From Litsea cubeba (lineage: Eukaryota; Streptophyta; Magnoliopsida; Laurales; Lauraceae), in the NCBI GenBank assembly GCA_012931725.1, contig CM022946.1, positions 135,112,268 to 135,176,267 of the forward strand: a stretch of 64,000 nucleotides of DNA. Reading direction: 5' to 3'. The number at the start of each line of letters is the position of its first letter. Position 1 is the stretch's first letter. Below the pieces are notes generated by a model. The model was not told the origin of the DNA. It saw nothing but the letters and a program-made list of their open reading frames with translations, and made no database searches. The position numbers were made by a program, and so were the translations under genes. Positions 23,459-35,016 of this stretch are shown in pieces.

Positions 23459-23694
23459 ATACTCAAGTAGCAGATTCCAGGAAAGTGGCAGCGATTAGAT
23501 GGTCCATCACAAACTAACAACGATGGGCAATTGTACGGTGTACAAGGTTTTCCACAACGGCCCAATTTTTTCAACATGTTTTTATCCAGCGTCTCTTTCT
23601 CTCTCTCTTGATCATGACTATTTTCACTCAAAACTAGTATCACTTTTCTTAACAACTTATCTTTACATATTTTGAAAAGATCATCTTGCCCCAA
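23459..23694 (-). pseudogene. Exon of a six-cysteine, knottin-like peptide, cut by Tat-B
   Basis: The minus strand keeps an open frame with a charged propeptide-like part followed by GRCGKPCTPYNCPSLLVC and a further DGPSNRCHFPGIC, spacing C-x3-C-x4-C-x5-C-x6-C-x5-C. The spacing and the CGKPC start recall small cystine-knot inhibitors of plants such as carboxypeptidase-inhibitor-like proteins; the family is not certain. The frame runs into LTR B four residues after the last cysteine, so the 3' end of the gene was separated by the insertion. An in-frame stop lies upstream (near 23,714) and a possible splice acceptor follows it, so a signal-peptide exon may lie further right; none was identified. 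Confidence 0.5.
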
Positions 23695-25053
23695 TCTGGG
23701 CCCATGGACTGGTTATTCACATGGACCTACAAAGCATAGCCCCAATCCAGCCCAAATATCTGGCCTTCACACCTTCCCCCATAAAGAGGAACACAAATGA
23801 TGGATTCCTAAAACCGCAAACACAAAGCTTGAGTTGGATTGAATTGCAACCGTAGATTAGCCTTAATTGAAAGTGTGCAATCATACTCCAAATATCACTA
23901 TGAAGTTCACAACTTGAGTTTCTTTGGAATAATTACCTCCATCTATCACAGTGGGGATCAGACTAGCCCATTGTATTAAGGGTAATTTGGTTATTTTAAA
24001 AAGATCGAGGGAAAAAGTTAAAAAAAATCAAGCCTAATTGCAATGGCCAATGGAGAATCTTTTTTTTTCATAGTCAAGTAGCAGCCATGGCCCATAGGTG
24101 CAAAAAAAAAAAAAATGAAAGAGTTGTAGGGTTTTGGGTTGAAATGGACAAGAGTGAGGAAAAGTGAGAGAAGTTTTTCGATGAAATCCATTTCCCATAC
24201 CCCCCATAGGAACCCATTTCCACCATTATCAAGGAAAATGCTGACGATGCAGGAAAGCGTTTTCGTGGAAATGTTCCGCACAAAATGCCTGAAAAATGGG
24301 TTTGTAGTGGAAATCGTCCACTTTTCCTCGAAAAAGTGTAATACAAACATGCGCTTAGTGAAAGCCACTGGGTGGGTGGGTAGGGTTGGGAGGGGAGGGG
24401 GAAGAAAGAGGGTGGTTGGGTGAGTAGGGGTGGGAGTGAGAAAATGGGGGTCAGTTTTATGTGGAAATGGACTTCCCATACCCCCTCATTGGAAGTCTAT
24501 TTCTAGGCCTAAGAAGGAAAAATCTGATGTGGCGAAAAAACAGTTCGGCGGAAAACTACCGCAACAAACACATGAAAAAAGAGTTTTTTCATAGAAAATC
24601 ACCTCATTTTCTGTGGAAATGAACTACACAAACATGCCCGGAATCTTCTTTGCTTGATAATTCCATGACACGAGGCTTTGATATTTCTTCTTTAATGCCC
24701 CCCATTAAGTTAATATTCTCGTCCAGATCCAGTACCCAGGCCTAAAAGTCAAGCCTAGGGTCAGATCATTTGCAAGATCTATATACTCCTTTGTGCTAAA
24801 TGTGTCGGGCCAGGCCAAGCCTTTAGCCTACATTCGGGACTAGCATTAGGCTTGTCAATCTGACCCTGAGACAAGAGGACCCGGCCCTTAAAATGAGGGC
24901 TTTTATTTCTAAGGAAAAGCCCTAGGGCCAGGCTTGGATAATCTTTTGCAAGTCTTAAAATTTGAGGGCCAGGTTTGGACAGTATTGGCCTCCCCCGTCC
25001 CTAGCCCTCCAACTTTTAAATATTTTATATAATATATGTATTTATATATAAAA
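23695..25053. other. Intergenic DNA, no gene seen
   Basis: A G-rich/C-rich segment at 24,130-24,480 and a related segment to 24,640 share GGAAATGGACTTCCCATACC-like text and look like a decayed repeat. 24,740-24,990 shares CCCTCATTTTAAGGGC-type text with 40,580-40,690 in opposite orientation, another dispersed repeat. Nothing codes convincingly. Confidence 0.6.
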
Positions 25054-26963
25054 GGGATAAATACAGAATACCTACCTATACTTTGGCCATATTTCAGACT
25101 ACCCCCTTGCACTTTGGTTTTTTGTACTAAACCTACCTGTGGTTTTAATTAACATGCAAAACTCACGGATTCTGTTAGTATTAACAGCGTACGTCATATA
25201 AATGGTGTTTGGTATATACGGGCGGCAAATATACTCATCCAAAAAGACTTATTTGCCCTCTTCTTCTTCAGTTCGATTTTTCCATCTACCGATCTGCGGA
25301 GCACTGCAATCTCATCCTCCATCTACCGATCTGCGGAGCACTGCAAATCACCTGACTTGAACCTTTCCTGATCATTGATTTCATCACAACCACCAACTGC
25401 ATCTGTAACTGCAACATCTAATTGATCTGAGCTTGGAGATTGAAGGTGTTGATACACTAAAGTTGAAAAGATTGGAGAGGCATGCCAAATTCACGGAGCA
25501 CCCAATTATTACCTTACATTTCTCCACAAAGCGAAGGCTCTATGAATCGGACTAAGAAGCGTAGAGTGTCGTCACCTTCGGATATACCACATTCTCATGA
25601 GGAGGCCTTTAGAACACCACCACCCTCACGCTGGAACATCCATAAAACTGTTACACAGAGCTTGGCATCTTGTGGAGACTCCAACTTGGTTCTCCAGTTT
25701 GATTCCATTTGATTACTTAACATGAATGAAGAAATCATCTTGTATCTTTTGTTCTTTCCACCAGGTATCTTCACAGTTGCTATTATCTTGAGTTTCCTCT
25801 CCTTGCGTTCGGCAAATCACATGGACATGGGCAACCTAAGTTCTTTAACATATGTAACCAGGTTCAAGACTTTTTTGCCACATTCGGCAAACAGTAAATT
25901 TGCCCTAAAAAAAGCCCTAGAAATCAAAAGCTGCCCCTTGCCTGTATTTCTGCATAAAACCCTGTCAAATGGGTAATTCTTTCTGCATCATCTCTAGCTA
26001 GAGAAACCCCACCGGAATCGATCATAGATTGCGTCCTTTCCTCTTTTCCATTCAAAACCCCACAAGCCAAAACAGAGATTCTTTCTAAACCTCCAATTCT
26101 ATCTTTCTAAACCTCCATTCAAAACCCCACAAGCCAAAATAGAGATTCACTGTGCCCATGGTGTATTCATTTCAGACCCAAACCTAAAATAGTAACAGGG
26201 ATTGATTCCCAACTCCAGCCAAACCCAGCATCTCCTCCGTAAAAACCAACAAAATCAAATCTTGGATCAAGTGCCTTTTGTGGAGATTTTTTCTTGCTGC
26301 CAGCCATTGAACCATGACGGGTCTAGAAGCCAAAGGAGGAAGAAGAAAATCGCCAGAGAGGAGAAAAATGCCCCGTTGTTCTTCACTTTAGCGGTTGCTG
26401 TCTCCGTGCTCCTTTTCGTTCCAGAACGAGCTGTCTCTCGCCCCGAAGATCAACGGCTCAGATCACATCATCTCCCTCCTAGGCTTCTGCTCCGACCGCC
26501 GCCGCTGCCGCCTCCTCCTCGTGTACAAGCTGATGCCGAACTATAGCCTGCAGGACGCGCTCATCGACCGAAAGTGCCCGGAGTTCGCGATCTGGACCTG
26601 GTGGCTCTCGATCGCCCTCGACATTGCTCGAGGGCTCGAGTTCCTCAAGAAGAACCCTAAACGGTTCTGGAGATGAGCACTAGATCGATAGGGTCTTGAA
26701 GAACCCTAAACGCTGGGTTTCTTTCTCCCAAAACCGCCAGAATCCTAACCACAATTGCAATCCAAAAAGGGCAAAAATGAAGAAAAAGTGCAAGACACGA
26801 GTTATATACAGAGGGGTAATTTCTTCATTCCATCTTTTCCGTCACGGACGTCTATATTTGGATTATGATTTAAAATACAGGTAGGTTTAGTAAAAAATAC
26901 GAAACTACAGGGGTGTAGTCTGAAATATGACCAAAGTACAGGTAGGTAATCTGCATTTATCCC
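25054..26963. mobile_element. Pack-MULE-like element 1 (1,910 bp) with 87-bp TIRs
   Basis: Imperfect terminal inverted repeats of 87 bp (25,054-25,140 and 26,877-26,963) start GGGATAAAT and share TATTTCAGACTAC. Flanks TATATAAAA and TATATATAA match at 8 of 9 bases, fitting the 8-11 bp duplication of Mutator-like elements. There is no transposase. The inside holds a captured kinase fragment and other gene-like exons, including a 26-bp direct repeat (CATCTACCGATCTGCGGAGC) near 25,283 and 25,320. Confidence 0.8.
26425..26650 (+). pseudogene. Captured receptor-like kinase fragment
   Basis: The frame gives NELSLAPKINGSDHIISLLG, then RLLLVYKLMPNYSLQDAL and IALDIARGLEFL. This corresponds to the part of a plant receptor-like serine/threonine kinase from the alphaC helix through the hinge to the start of subdomain VI. 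The SLQDAL/DRKCPE wording fits the At4g25390/At5g51770 type. The ATP-binding loop before it and the catalytic HRD loop after it are missing, so the fragment cannot be a kinase. Homology stops abruptly on both sides inside the element, as expected for a transduplicated piece. Confidence 0.8.
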
Positions 26964-27108
26964 TATATATAAATATATATTGAAATGCCTTTATCACAGT
27001 CACTTAAAAGTAATAAATGAAGATATAAAGGCAATTTCATACCCACCTACCCACTACAAAATGTCCTAAAAAAACATGTACACATATTTAGTTCATTTCA
27101 TCTATATA

Positions 27109-29395
27109 AGCTTTCAGCTGAATCGTGCCTGGAACGTGTGGGAGCATTTTCGTTTAAGTCAACTACTTTCAAGGCCCGCTCATTTTTTTTCGTTTTCCCC
27201 CCTTTGAGACCTGATCCAGTCCACATCTCTCTCTTCTCTCCACTCTCTATTTTCAGTTTGAGCGGAAGCCCTCTCCACTCGCCGGATCTGCAGCTCTCGC
27301 CTCTCTCTCCCGGACGTTTCGAAATCCTTAGCCCATTTCTCTCTCCCTCTCTGTTGCTGCATCTCCCGTACGATGCTGTCGCTGCATCTCCCGTACACCG
27401 GTTCTCCTCTTCTTCCTCTTCCTAATCTCTGCAAAAAGCATAGATCTTTGAAGACATCTTCAAATCAATCGCCTATTTCACCTCAAAAACTGGTAAAAAA
27501 GCTGGAACAGATGGTGGCAGTAGCAGCGACGAAGTATCGGCCTTCACCTCATCTCCTCCAAGTGCCTACGCTTCCGATTTCGATCCATGATCTTATTCGG
27601 CAATTTCGCAATCAACTGAATTGGGCCTTTTTAGATTTCTATGTTTATAGCTTTAGTTACTGTTGGAAATGGGCTTGGAAGCCGGAAGAGGTGTAAATCT
27701 AATACACTGTTTGGGTTACTGTGGATCGCATAAAGTAGTTACTGTTTATGTGTAGCTATTTCAGATGGAAGAAGGCAATGTAAACAAGGTCTGTTAGTGG
27801 AAAAAGGAAAGTGAAAAAATTAACTTCTGTTAATTCTGCTGGTATTTGTGTTTGAGTTTCCCGAGAGCAGCAGTAATTGCTGCATTTCGTTTTCTTTCAT
27901 TAACTTCTCCTATTGATGTATGAGGAATTTTTGGGCTCTTATAGGCTCATTCAAAAGAACCAAGATCAGTATAATGGTCTCAAAGCATTTGATGAAATGA
28001 CCCAAGGGGGAAAGCGCAAATGGTACAAAAGTTAGAAGCATTAAAATCTCTGTTCAGGAAAAAAAAAGTTTGTTCAAGACAGGATCCTCCTCACATGAGC
28101 TAATGTCTAAGTCAACCACAGCAGAAAATGCCAGAACAACAACAAAATCCAATCAATTAAAAAGCTTTCTTCTCTGTTTCATATGTAATCTTCCCATGAT
28201 TTGAAAATCTTCAAAAAATTGAAGTTGGTTAACCACTGCCCCAAATAGGGGTACTCGGATTGGAATTTTTTGGACCTCAAATTGGAAAGAAAAATCAAAG
28301 TATCTGATGCAACAATCACCAACCAGAAGTTCTCATAAAACACAGAAAGCTCCTCACTTTACAAAGCCAAACAAATTAATCAAACCCCAAATCAACACCC
28401 AACCTTACATAAGAATCAAAAGACATAAAAACCCCATTTAACTACTACCTACACATAATCCCAAAGCATGAATCTTCCCATTTCAACTACCAGGAAAAAT
28501 AAACAGCGCTTGGGATACACAGAAATCTCTCTCTACATATCTGAAGCAAATCCAACCTCCTTTTTGTACTCCTCCATCTCCTTATCCACACATCAGCAAA
28601 ATCACAGTTTTTCCACCCATCAAACCGAGGCCCTCCACTGGTATAATGTGTGCAGAAACGCACCAGTTTGAGAACTCACCAACTCGGGCATCAAGATTCG
28701 ATTTTTCGGGGTGCCCGCAGTTGTACAGCACCATCGAAGACCAGTTCTTCCTCGGATAGATGGTCTGGACGACTCCATCCATCTTGGAGTCCTTCAGCGT
28801 GTAATCGTGGTGGACGCACGTGAGAGCGTAGCGATCATTAATCAAATCGGTCAGCTCCTTGATGTCTACTGTGTAGAGGCAATCACAGTCGACGAACATT
28901 GCCCAGCCGCGGAAATTGGCGAGGTATGGAGTGAGGAAGCGAGTGAAGGAGAACTCGGTGCTCTCGGTCGAGCCACGCTCGCGCCAGATTGGGCATGTAA
29001 ATGGGAGGGAGGGAGGGAGAGAGAGATCGCAGAGAGAGAGACGAAGGGCCCGTCCGCTTCTGATCTCTGTTCGGGAGAAATACGAGATCAAGAAATCCGT
29101 CCAGGAGAGGGAGACGAGATAGAGAGGGAACCTTCCGCGAGAGAGAGAGATCAGAGAGGCAGATCCGTCCGGGAGAGCTGCAAATCTGTCCGGGAGAGAG
29201 AGGCGAGAGCTGCAGATCCGACGAGAGGAGAGGGCTTCCGCTCAAACTGAAAACAGAGAGTGGAGAGAAGAGAGAGATGTGGACTGGATCAGGTCTCAAA
29301 GGGGGGAAAACGAAAAAAATGAGCGGGCCTTGAAAGTAGTTGAGTTAAACAAAAATGCTCCCACACGTTCCAGACGCACGATTCAGCTGAAAGCT
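27109..29395. mobile_element. Pack-MULE-like element 2 (2.29 kb) with about 207-bp TIRs
   Basis: Inverted repeats at 27,109-27,315 and 29,188-29,395 start AGCTTTCAGCTGAATCGTGC and remain about 93% alike by eye. No clear target duplication is seen at these borders, so the exact ends are uncertain. Inside are a captured transferase fragment (minus strand) and CT-rich, 5'UTR-like DNA. No transposase is present. Confidence 0.75.
28680..28995 (-). pseudogene. Captured nucleotide-sugar transferase fragment (CDI-like)
   Basis: The minus strand encodes STEFSFTRFLTPYLANFRGW, AMFVDCDCLYTVDIKELTDL and YPRKNWSSMVLYNCGHPEK. These are hallmark segments of the plant nucleotide-diphospho-sugar transferase family that includes Protein CDI, with the metal-binding DxD in FVDCD. 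Only about 100 residues are present, with a small internal deletion after HDYT. The parent gene must lie elsewhere in the genome. Homology ends inside the element on both sides. Confidence 0.8.
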
Positions 29396-32300
29396 CCCCT
29401 AAGCTTCAGCTTAGGGGAGCTGCTCCCATATTTAATTATTTAAGTTATGTGTTGTACTTAATGTATAAGCAATAAATGTTGCATGATTGCTTATAATCCC
29501 TTTCGATCTTCTAGTTTTATCACTTCTTATTTAGGCTTTTTATTTTATTGTTCTATATTATTGTTAGTGTAAAAGGGGAAGTACTCCTTGTTAATAAGGA
29601 TACACTTTTTCCTATGTAGAGTTACTTGAGATGTGCCATCCAATTCATAGAGGCAGTTTGTATGTGCATCGAACTTTAAGAATATGTGGTGATCCAAATA
29701 TCTTTTTAATTAGATAATTATAACTCGGTTTCTAAAAGTATAAACTAATAGTTGTGACCGAAATCCAACAACTCTTAATAATCAAATCAGTATTAAATTG
29801 AAAATAATGTCAATTGATAAAAGGTATGTAATTTTAAATAGTTTAAAATTTTCAAAGATAAGACACTGCTACAACGGTTTCATACATGGAAACTTCTGTG
29901 AAAAGTATAAAATAGATTAGGCTCTTTATACATTTTCCTTCTTTAACAAAATAAATAAAACAATATATCTAGAACCCAAGTCATCAAAGCACGTATGACT
30001 TTGTCCGATAAAAAAACTTATAGACAACTTATATTTTACAAATATTTTCTTAATGGTTCCTTCGCAATTGTGTCTAGACAAAATAACATTCGGTCAACAC
30101 TCGACTCTTTGCAACTATGTGAAAAATAAAATAATGGTTTTCTTGTTTTTTTGGCCCTGAGCCCTTGAGGGTGGCGGAACGACCTAGGTAGTGCAGGCCC
30201 TTCAAGGGCTTTTGCCCACTCAGGCGCAGCCTTGCATATATTGAGGGTAGGGTATGGACAACCCTGGACCCAGCCCACCCCTTTGACAACTCTGCCTAGC
30301 ATGTTTAAAATTGGGACAGAAAATTGGCCTTGTTCCAACTCACAGGCCAAAAGCAACGTCCCATTTTCAGCCCAAGTGCGAGCCTGGCTTGGTCAGAGTT
30401 GGGATGGCCCAATCCATGAGTTCCCGTAGCCTTTATATGAAGCCATTCTGGGCTTTTTCATGGATTGTTGTGCGCCAGTGATCATGATATTAGAGCTCTC
30501 TTGACATGTCAAATGCCACCCTAAAAAATGCCCATCAATCCCTTCATACAACACATGTCAATTGTCAAGTATTTACCAAAAAAAAAAAAGACGTGTCAAG
30601 TGCCTTTCTCATGACTAGTGGCGAAACTTCACTGTTGTCAAAGTCATGACTATGAGTTCTTCTGGATGATGAGTTAGTCAAGAGGCTTGACTAATGGGAC
30701 AGGCGAACGCACAGTAGGTCGTGGCTTACCACGAATGTGCCCGTCTGGATCCTCCGTGACTCGGTCCCTTGAGACATTCATGAGGCTAGTTGTAGTTGGT
30801 AGGTGTCATTATTAAAATCCATTCCAGAAAAATGCCTTTCGCTCTCTCTCTCTCTCATATGAATTTGATTAAAGTTTATTTCTTTAAAGAGTTTTTTTTT
30901 TTAAGTTTGATCCATGAGTCATCATGTAGCAAATACATATGTAAGATTTGTTCACATGAGACTTTCCATGAGGACCTTTGGCCAACTATGGGGCCCACCT
31001 ATGGATGGGACTGGGGGAGATGGAAAGATCTATGTGGGACCATACAAGTATTAAGTTTGACTAACCCCATATTCCTAACTCCTTTATATGTGGCCCACAA
31101 GTTCAGCAACTTCATATTAAAAATTTTGACTGAAGGGGTTAGAGGCATTTGATTGATCCCAAACTTGACATCAGGTCTCATCATTTATCCATGATCAATC
31201 TGATGGACTTCTAATTTTTCTTTTGTAGAAAAGTTATTCCATTCCCTTTCTTCTCTCAATGGAAATGGTATTTCGATGACTCATGCCTCATGGGCTAGAG
31301 CTACATACTTCAATGTCTTGGGATAAGTGTGAATGCATATATCGTTTGCACATGTGGACCTCTTGGCAAAAAAAGCCCGTATTTAGATCATCCCATGGAC
31401 CCCGCTGCAAATGTGTCTTAGCTATGATGGTAAGTGTGCCAGGCTAGACTTCAGACCTGAGAATTAATGGTCTTGGTCTAAGTTTACAACTTCCTTTGGG
31501 TTGTCTTGATCTAGAACTTGAGACTCAATGGACCAGAACCAACCCGTTTATATCCCTTAGTCCAAGACAACCCAAAGGAAGGTGCAAATTTAGACCTAGA
31601 CCCAGTAATTTTCAGGTATAGATATAGTTCAGTCTAGCCTCATGTCTGAACTGGCCCATTGAGTTCATAGGCACTTGAAATCTGAATTAAAATCATTATT
31701 TACAATGTTTGATTTACGCTAAAAGGGATTATAACACTTTAGATATAACCTTAAAGAGAGTAGAAAATTTACAAACCCTTGGTAAGTACACTTAGACCTT
31801 TAAATAGGGCCCCATGGGTAGTGTAGTTGCTGTTTCAAACCCTGATTTCTCTGGCATGATACCTTAAAAGGAATCCCTGTTGTCCCAACCAACAAGTTTA
31901 TTGAGAATAGCAATCTAAGGCCAGGCCAGAGCTTGTCCAAGACCATCCCATTTAGCTATTGGTCCTAAGATTCAGTCCTGTCCAGTCTATGGGCCCAAAG
32001 GACCTGACCAGAAAACTTCCTGCATGGGCCCTTTTTCATAGACCCGAGTATCCGTATAGCATACCACGTAGTATTTTTAATGTGAAACAATAAATTACAT
32101 AGAAAGTATATGATTATATAGCATTTGCAATAGATAGATTACTAATAATATATTTGAACTTCTATAATGTAAAATATACTTCTGCTCTGAGTTGTGGGTC
32201 AAGTGCAGTCAGGTCCACCAAAGTTGGGTCTTACACAAAATAAACTAAAATAATTGCATCAACACCAAGTGCTCCAAATTATATATATATATTTCCCTAT

Positions 32301-33951
32301 TTATATAGATGCACATGAATATTTTTCTATATATATATGGATCCAAAATTTAAGACTTAAAATAAAAGTTAATATCTCGTACATTGAATTGGGTGCTATT
32401 TAATTCATTCTCTTCACTCTATTTTGGCTTCTATATTTAATTCATTCTCTTCACTCTATTTTGGCTTCTACACTGAGAATATTAGAAAATGAGGTTTGTG
32501 GTTCAAGAGTTCACAAGAAAATCATCTCCATTTGTTCTTATGAGTTATAAAACCTTTATTATCACAAGTAGGGATGCAAATAGGTTGGGTTCAGCTCGGG
32601 TCTATAGTGGACCAAACTAACTCAAATTTCATATAAATAAAAAAAGCTCCCATTCAGGGGCCAAATGTTGAATATGTAATGAAGAGGTTACAAATGAAGG
32701 CTTCTACTATCCGTTGTGCACAAGGTTTTTGTGCATGTTATGTAAAATTTATATTAATTGTACTTTGAATATATGAGTCATTTTGGGCATCAAAAATTTG
32801 GAATGGACCTGACTGAGCGTAAACCCAATTATCACTTGGGCTAAAAAAAAAGGTTTTATTGAAATATTTCAGGTCTAGTTCTTTGGTGTAACCAAATGAC
32901 TGAAAGTCCATTGATATCCCTGGTCATCATAAATGTGCAGAACTGAGCAGCCATTTAAAGTTGTTTTCAATCTACCATTTCCTTTAGTTCTTTTTTTTTA
33001 AACACCCAAGCTACCCTTCATTTAAAACCATGGTATGCTTTCGATAGCCGTACATGCCACAAATTGCCTTGGAGACGTTGGTTGCGATAATCACTGTGAA
33101 AAAACCAATGAAGGTATGGATGAAAAAATGACCGAAATGAAAGAGGATTTTATCTCAATGATGAGCAGCTTGGGTGTTTTTAAAAAAAAAACTGAAGGAA
33201 AAGTCTCTAAAAAATAACATTAAGTGGTCAATTGTCCTTAATTGAAAACTTACTACAAAACTTAGTCTATATTTTGAAAGGTTTTGAAAATTGCGTCCTT
33301 TTTTGAAATAAGGAAAAAACTTAAGGTCTTATTTGAGATTTTCCCAAAAAAAAGGAGAGCATATTTATCCGCACTCGGGGCAATTAGTTCAGTCATTTGT
33401 CCGATCTCCTAGGCTTTTGAAGTACCCTAGTGCTCACCTCCAGGCATCGAAAATAAATACATTCCTAAATTTCACTTCAATACGATTATAGGAGTTGTTT
33501 TGCATTTTGAATATTTGGGCCCGATGTGAGTATCTAAGGTTGGCTCAAAATAGATCGGAAATGAAAAAACATAATTCGTGTAGCCAACCCCAACCTAATT
33601 GAGACAAGACATGATGATGATGAACTTGAGTATCTAAAGCCCAAGCCTCAGCTCATTCCAAATCTTAGTTGGATTTTTGAAACCTGAGCTCACATTGCAT
33701 TTTCAAGTAGGCGACACATGGGAGCTCCAAGTTATTTTTAAGATGGGTAGTTCTCAATCATGGTAGTTTGTTTGGTTTATTTGGATATTTAAAAATAAGT
33801 TCTTCATTCAGTTTATAGGTAAAAATGGCACGTTACTTATTATTTATAGAAAAAGTTGGCTTATGTTTGAGGCGGGTTAAGCACTCAATCTCTTAGGGTT
33901 CAAGATGAATATGTGTTTTATAAAAGCATTAGATTTTTGGAGGGTTTTGAC
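29396..33951. other. AT-rich intergenic DNA without a recognisable gene
   Basis: Reading frames are short and show no family resemblance. A palindromic CTCCCCTAAGCTTCAGCTTAGGGGAG lies just outside Pack-MULE 2. GC-richer islands at 30,150-30,430 and 31,900-32,050 resemble dispersed repeats. A (CT)n run lies at 30,842-30,857 and (TA)n near 32,281. 32,998-33,012 and 33,167-33,190 form an inverted repeat (AAACACCCAAGCT) with a 154-base loop. Confidence 0.6.
31441..31640. mobile_element. Foldback MITE-like inverted repeat, 200 bp
   Basis: The segment starts AGGCTAGACT and ends AGTCTAGCCT. The arms pair over most of their length, including CTTCCTTTGGGTTGTCTTG on the left and its complement on the right. 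No target duplication is evident. Confidence 0.55.
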
Positions 33952-34425
33952 TAGGGTTGCAAACGAGATGGTTTCGGATCAGAACCATAGTGGACCCGGA
34001 CCCGTTTTTAAATTACGGTTCTGGTTTTGTTGGTTCCGGACCTGATTTTGATAAGAAAACTTGAATCTAGTTGCAAAATCGATTCTATTTTCTCTTTATT
34101 CTTCATTTTTTTCTTAAAATAAGCATATCATTCAACTTATAACAGTACATCAAGTATTTAACATCCAATATTATACATAAGAATACCTAAAAAGAGTAGT
34201 TTTAAAGTACAAATTGCAATATTAAAGACTGATATGCGAGTCCCGGGTCCACGGGTCGGAACCTATATCGATCCGAGATTGGACTCGTTTATCAATAGGG
34301 ACCGAAATTAGGTTCTGGACTCGGATCCGTTTATGAATCGGAATATAAAATAGGTTCCAAACCCGATCTTTTGCGGGTCGGGACTTTCGGGTAATCGAAG
34401 AATCGGATACCTGTTTGCAACCCTA
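33952..34425. mobile_element. hAT-type MITE, 474 bp
   Basis: Terminal inverted repeats TAGGGTTGCAAAC/GTTTGCAACCCTA are flanked by a perfect 8-bp duplication GTTTTGAC (33,944-33,951 and 34,426-34,433). Eight-base duplication and this TIR type are characteristic of the hAT superfamily. There is no coding capacity. Confidence 0.9.
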
Positions 34426-35016
34426 GTTTTGACATACTACTATAAAAGTCCTTCTTAAATTTGATTTTATCAATTTCATAATCAAAATTAAGATAATGTC
34501 ATCAAATTTTTTAAAAAAAAACTTCTTTCCCCTAGATCTCGTAATATCACAGAGAACCTAATAAAATCTTGAGGATTTTACTGAAAAATTTCCAGTATTT
34601 GGCCTTTGCATGTGTTAGTGCCTCCGAATACTTTCACCACGGTAGAATTCCTCCCGCCAGTTTTCCTTCTTTTTTTTTTAATATTTTTTTAGAGTGACAA
34701 TAGCGTCGTTTGAAATGAAATTAAGTGACGCCATCGTCATTCGTCGTTATATGAACCCACCTTCAAAATCCCTTTTTTCTCATCTCTAATTGTCTGCATC
34801 TTCTTTATACTTGTAGGTTTTCGAAGAACAGACCTACCATACATAGAATCCTGCAAATCTTATTGCTCATCTTAGAGGTTGTTGGCTTCAATTTAAAAGG
34901 TTGGTGTACATTTTTTATATTTAATTGTACACGCTTTACAATCAAGTATTAATAATAGATTCATGCTATTTGTCATTAATTTCCTCTAGCCTTGTACAAG
35001 ACCCATCTCATCTTAT
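34426..35016. other. Intergenic DNA, no gene seen
   Basis: AT-rich sequence with the hAT target duplication at its left edge; no open frame or repeat of note. Confidence 0.6.

Noticed and set aside
28711..29299. Frames of 138-179 codons rich in Arg/Glu or Ser/Pro
   Set aside because: They are shadows of the captured transferase and of the GA/CT-rich TIR.
33035..33217. 60-codon frame starting MLSIAVHATNCLG
   Set aside because: It lies within a small inverted-repeat structure, with no similarity and no gene context.
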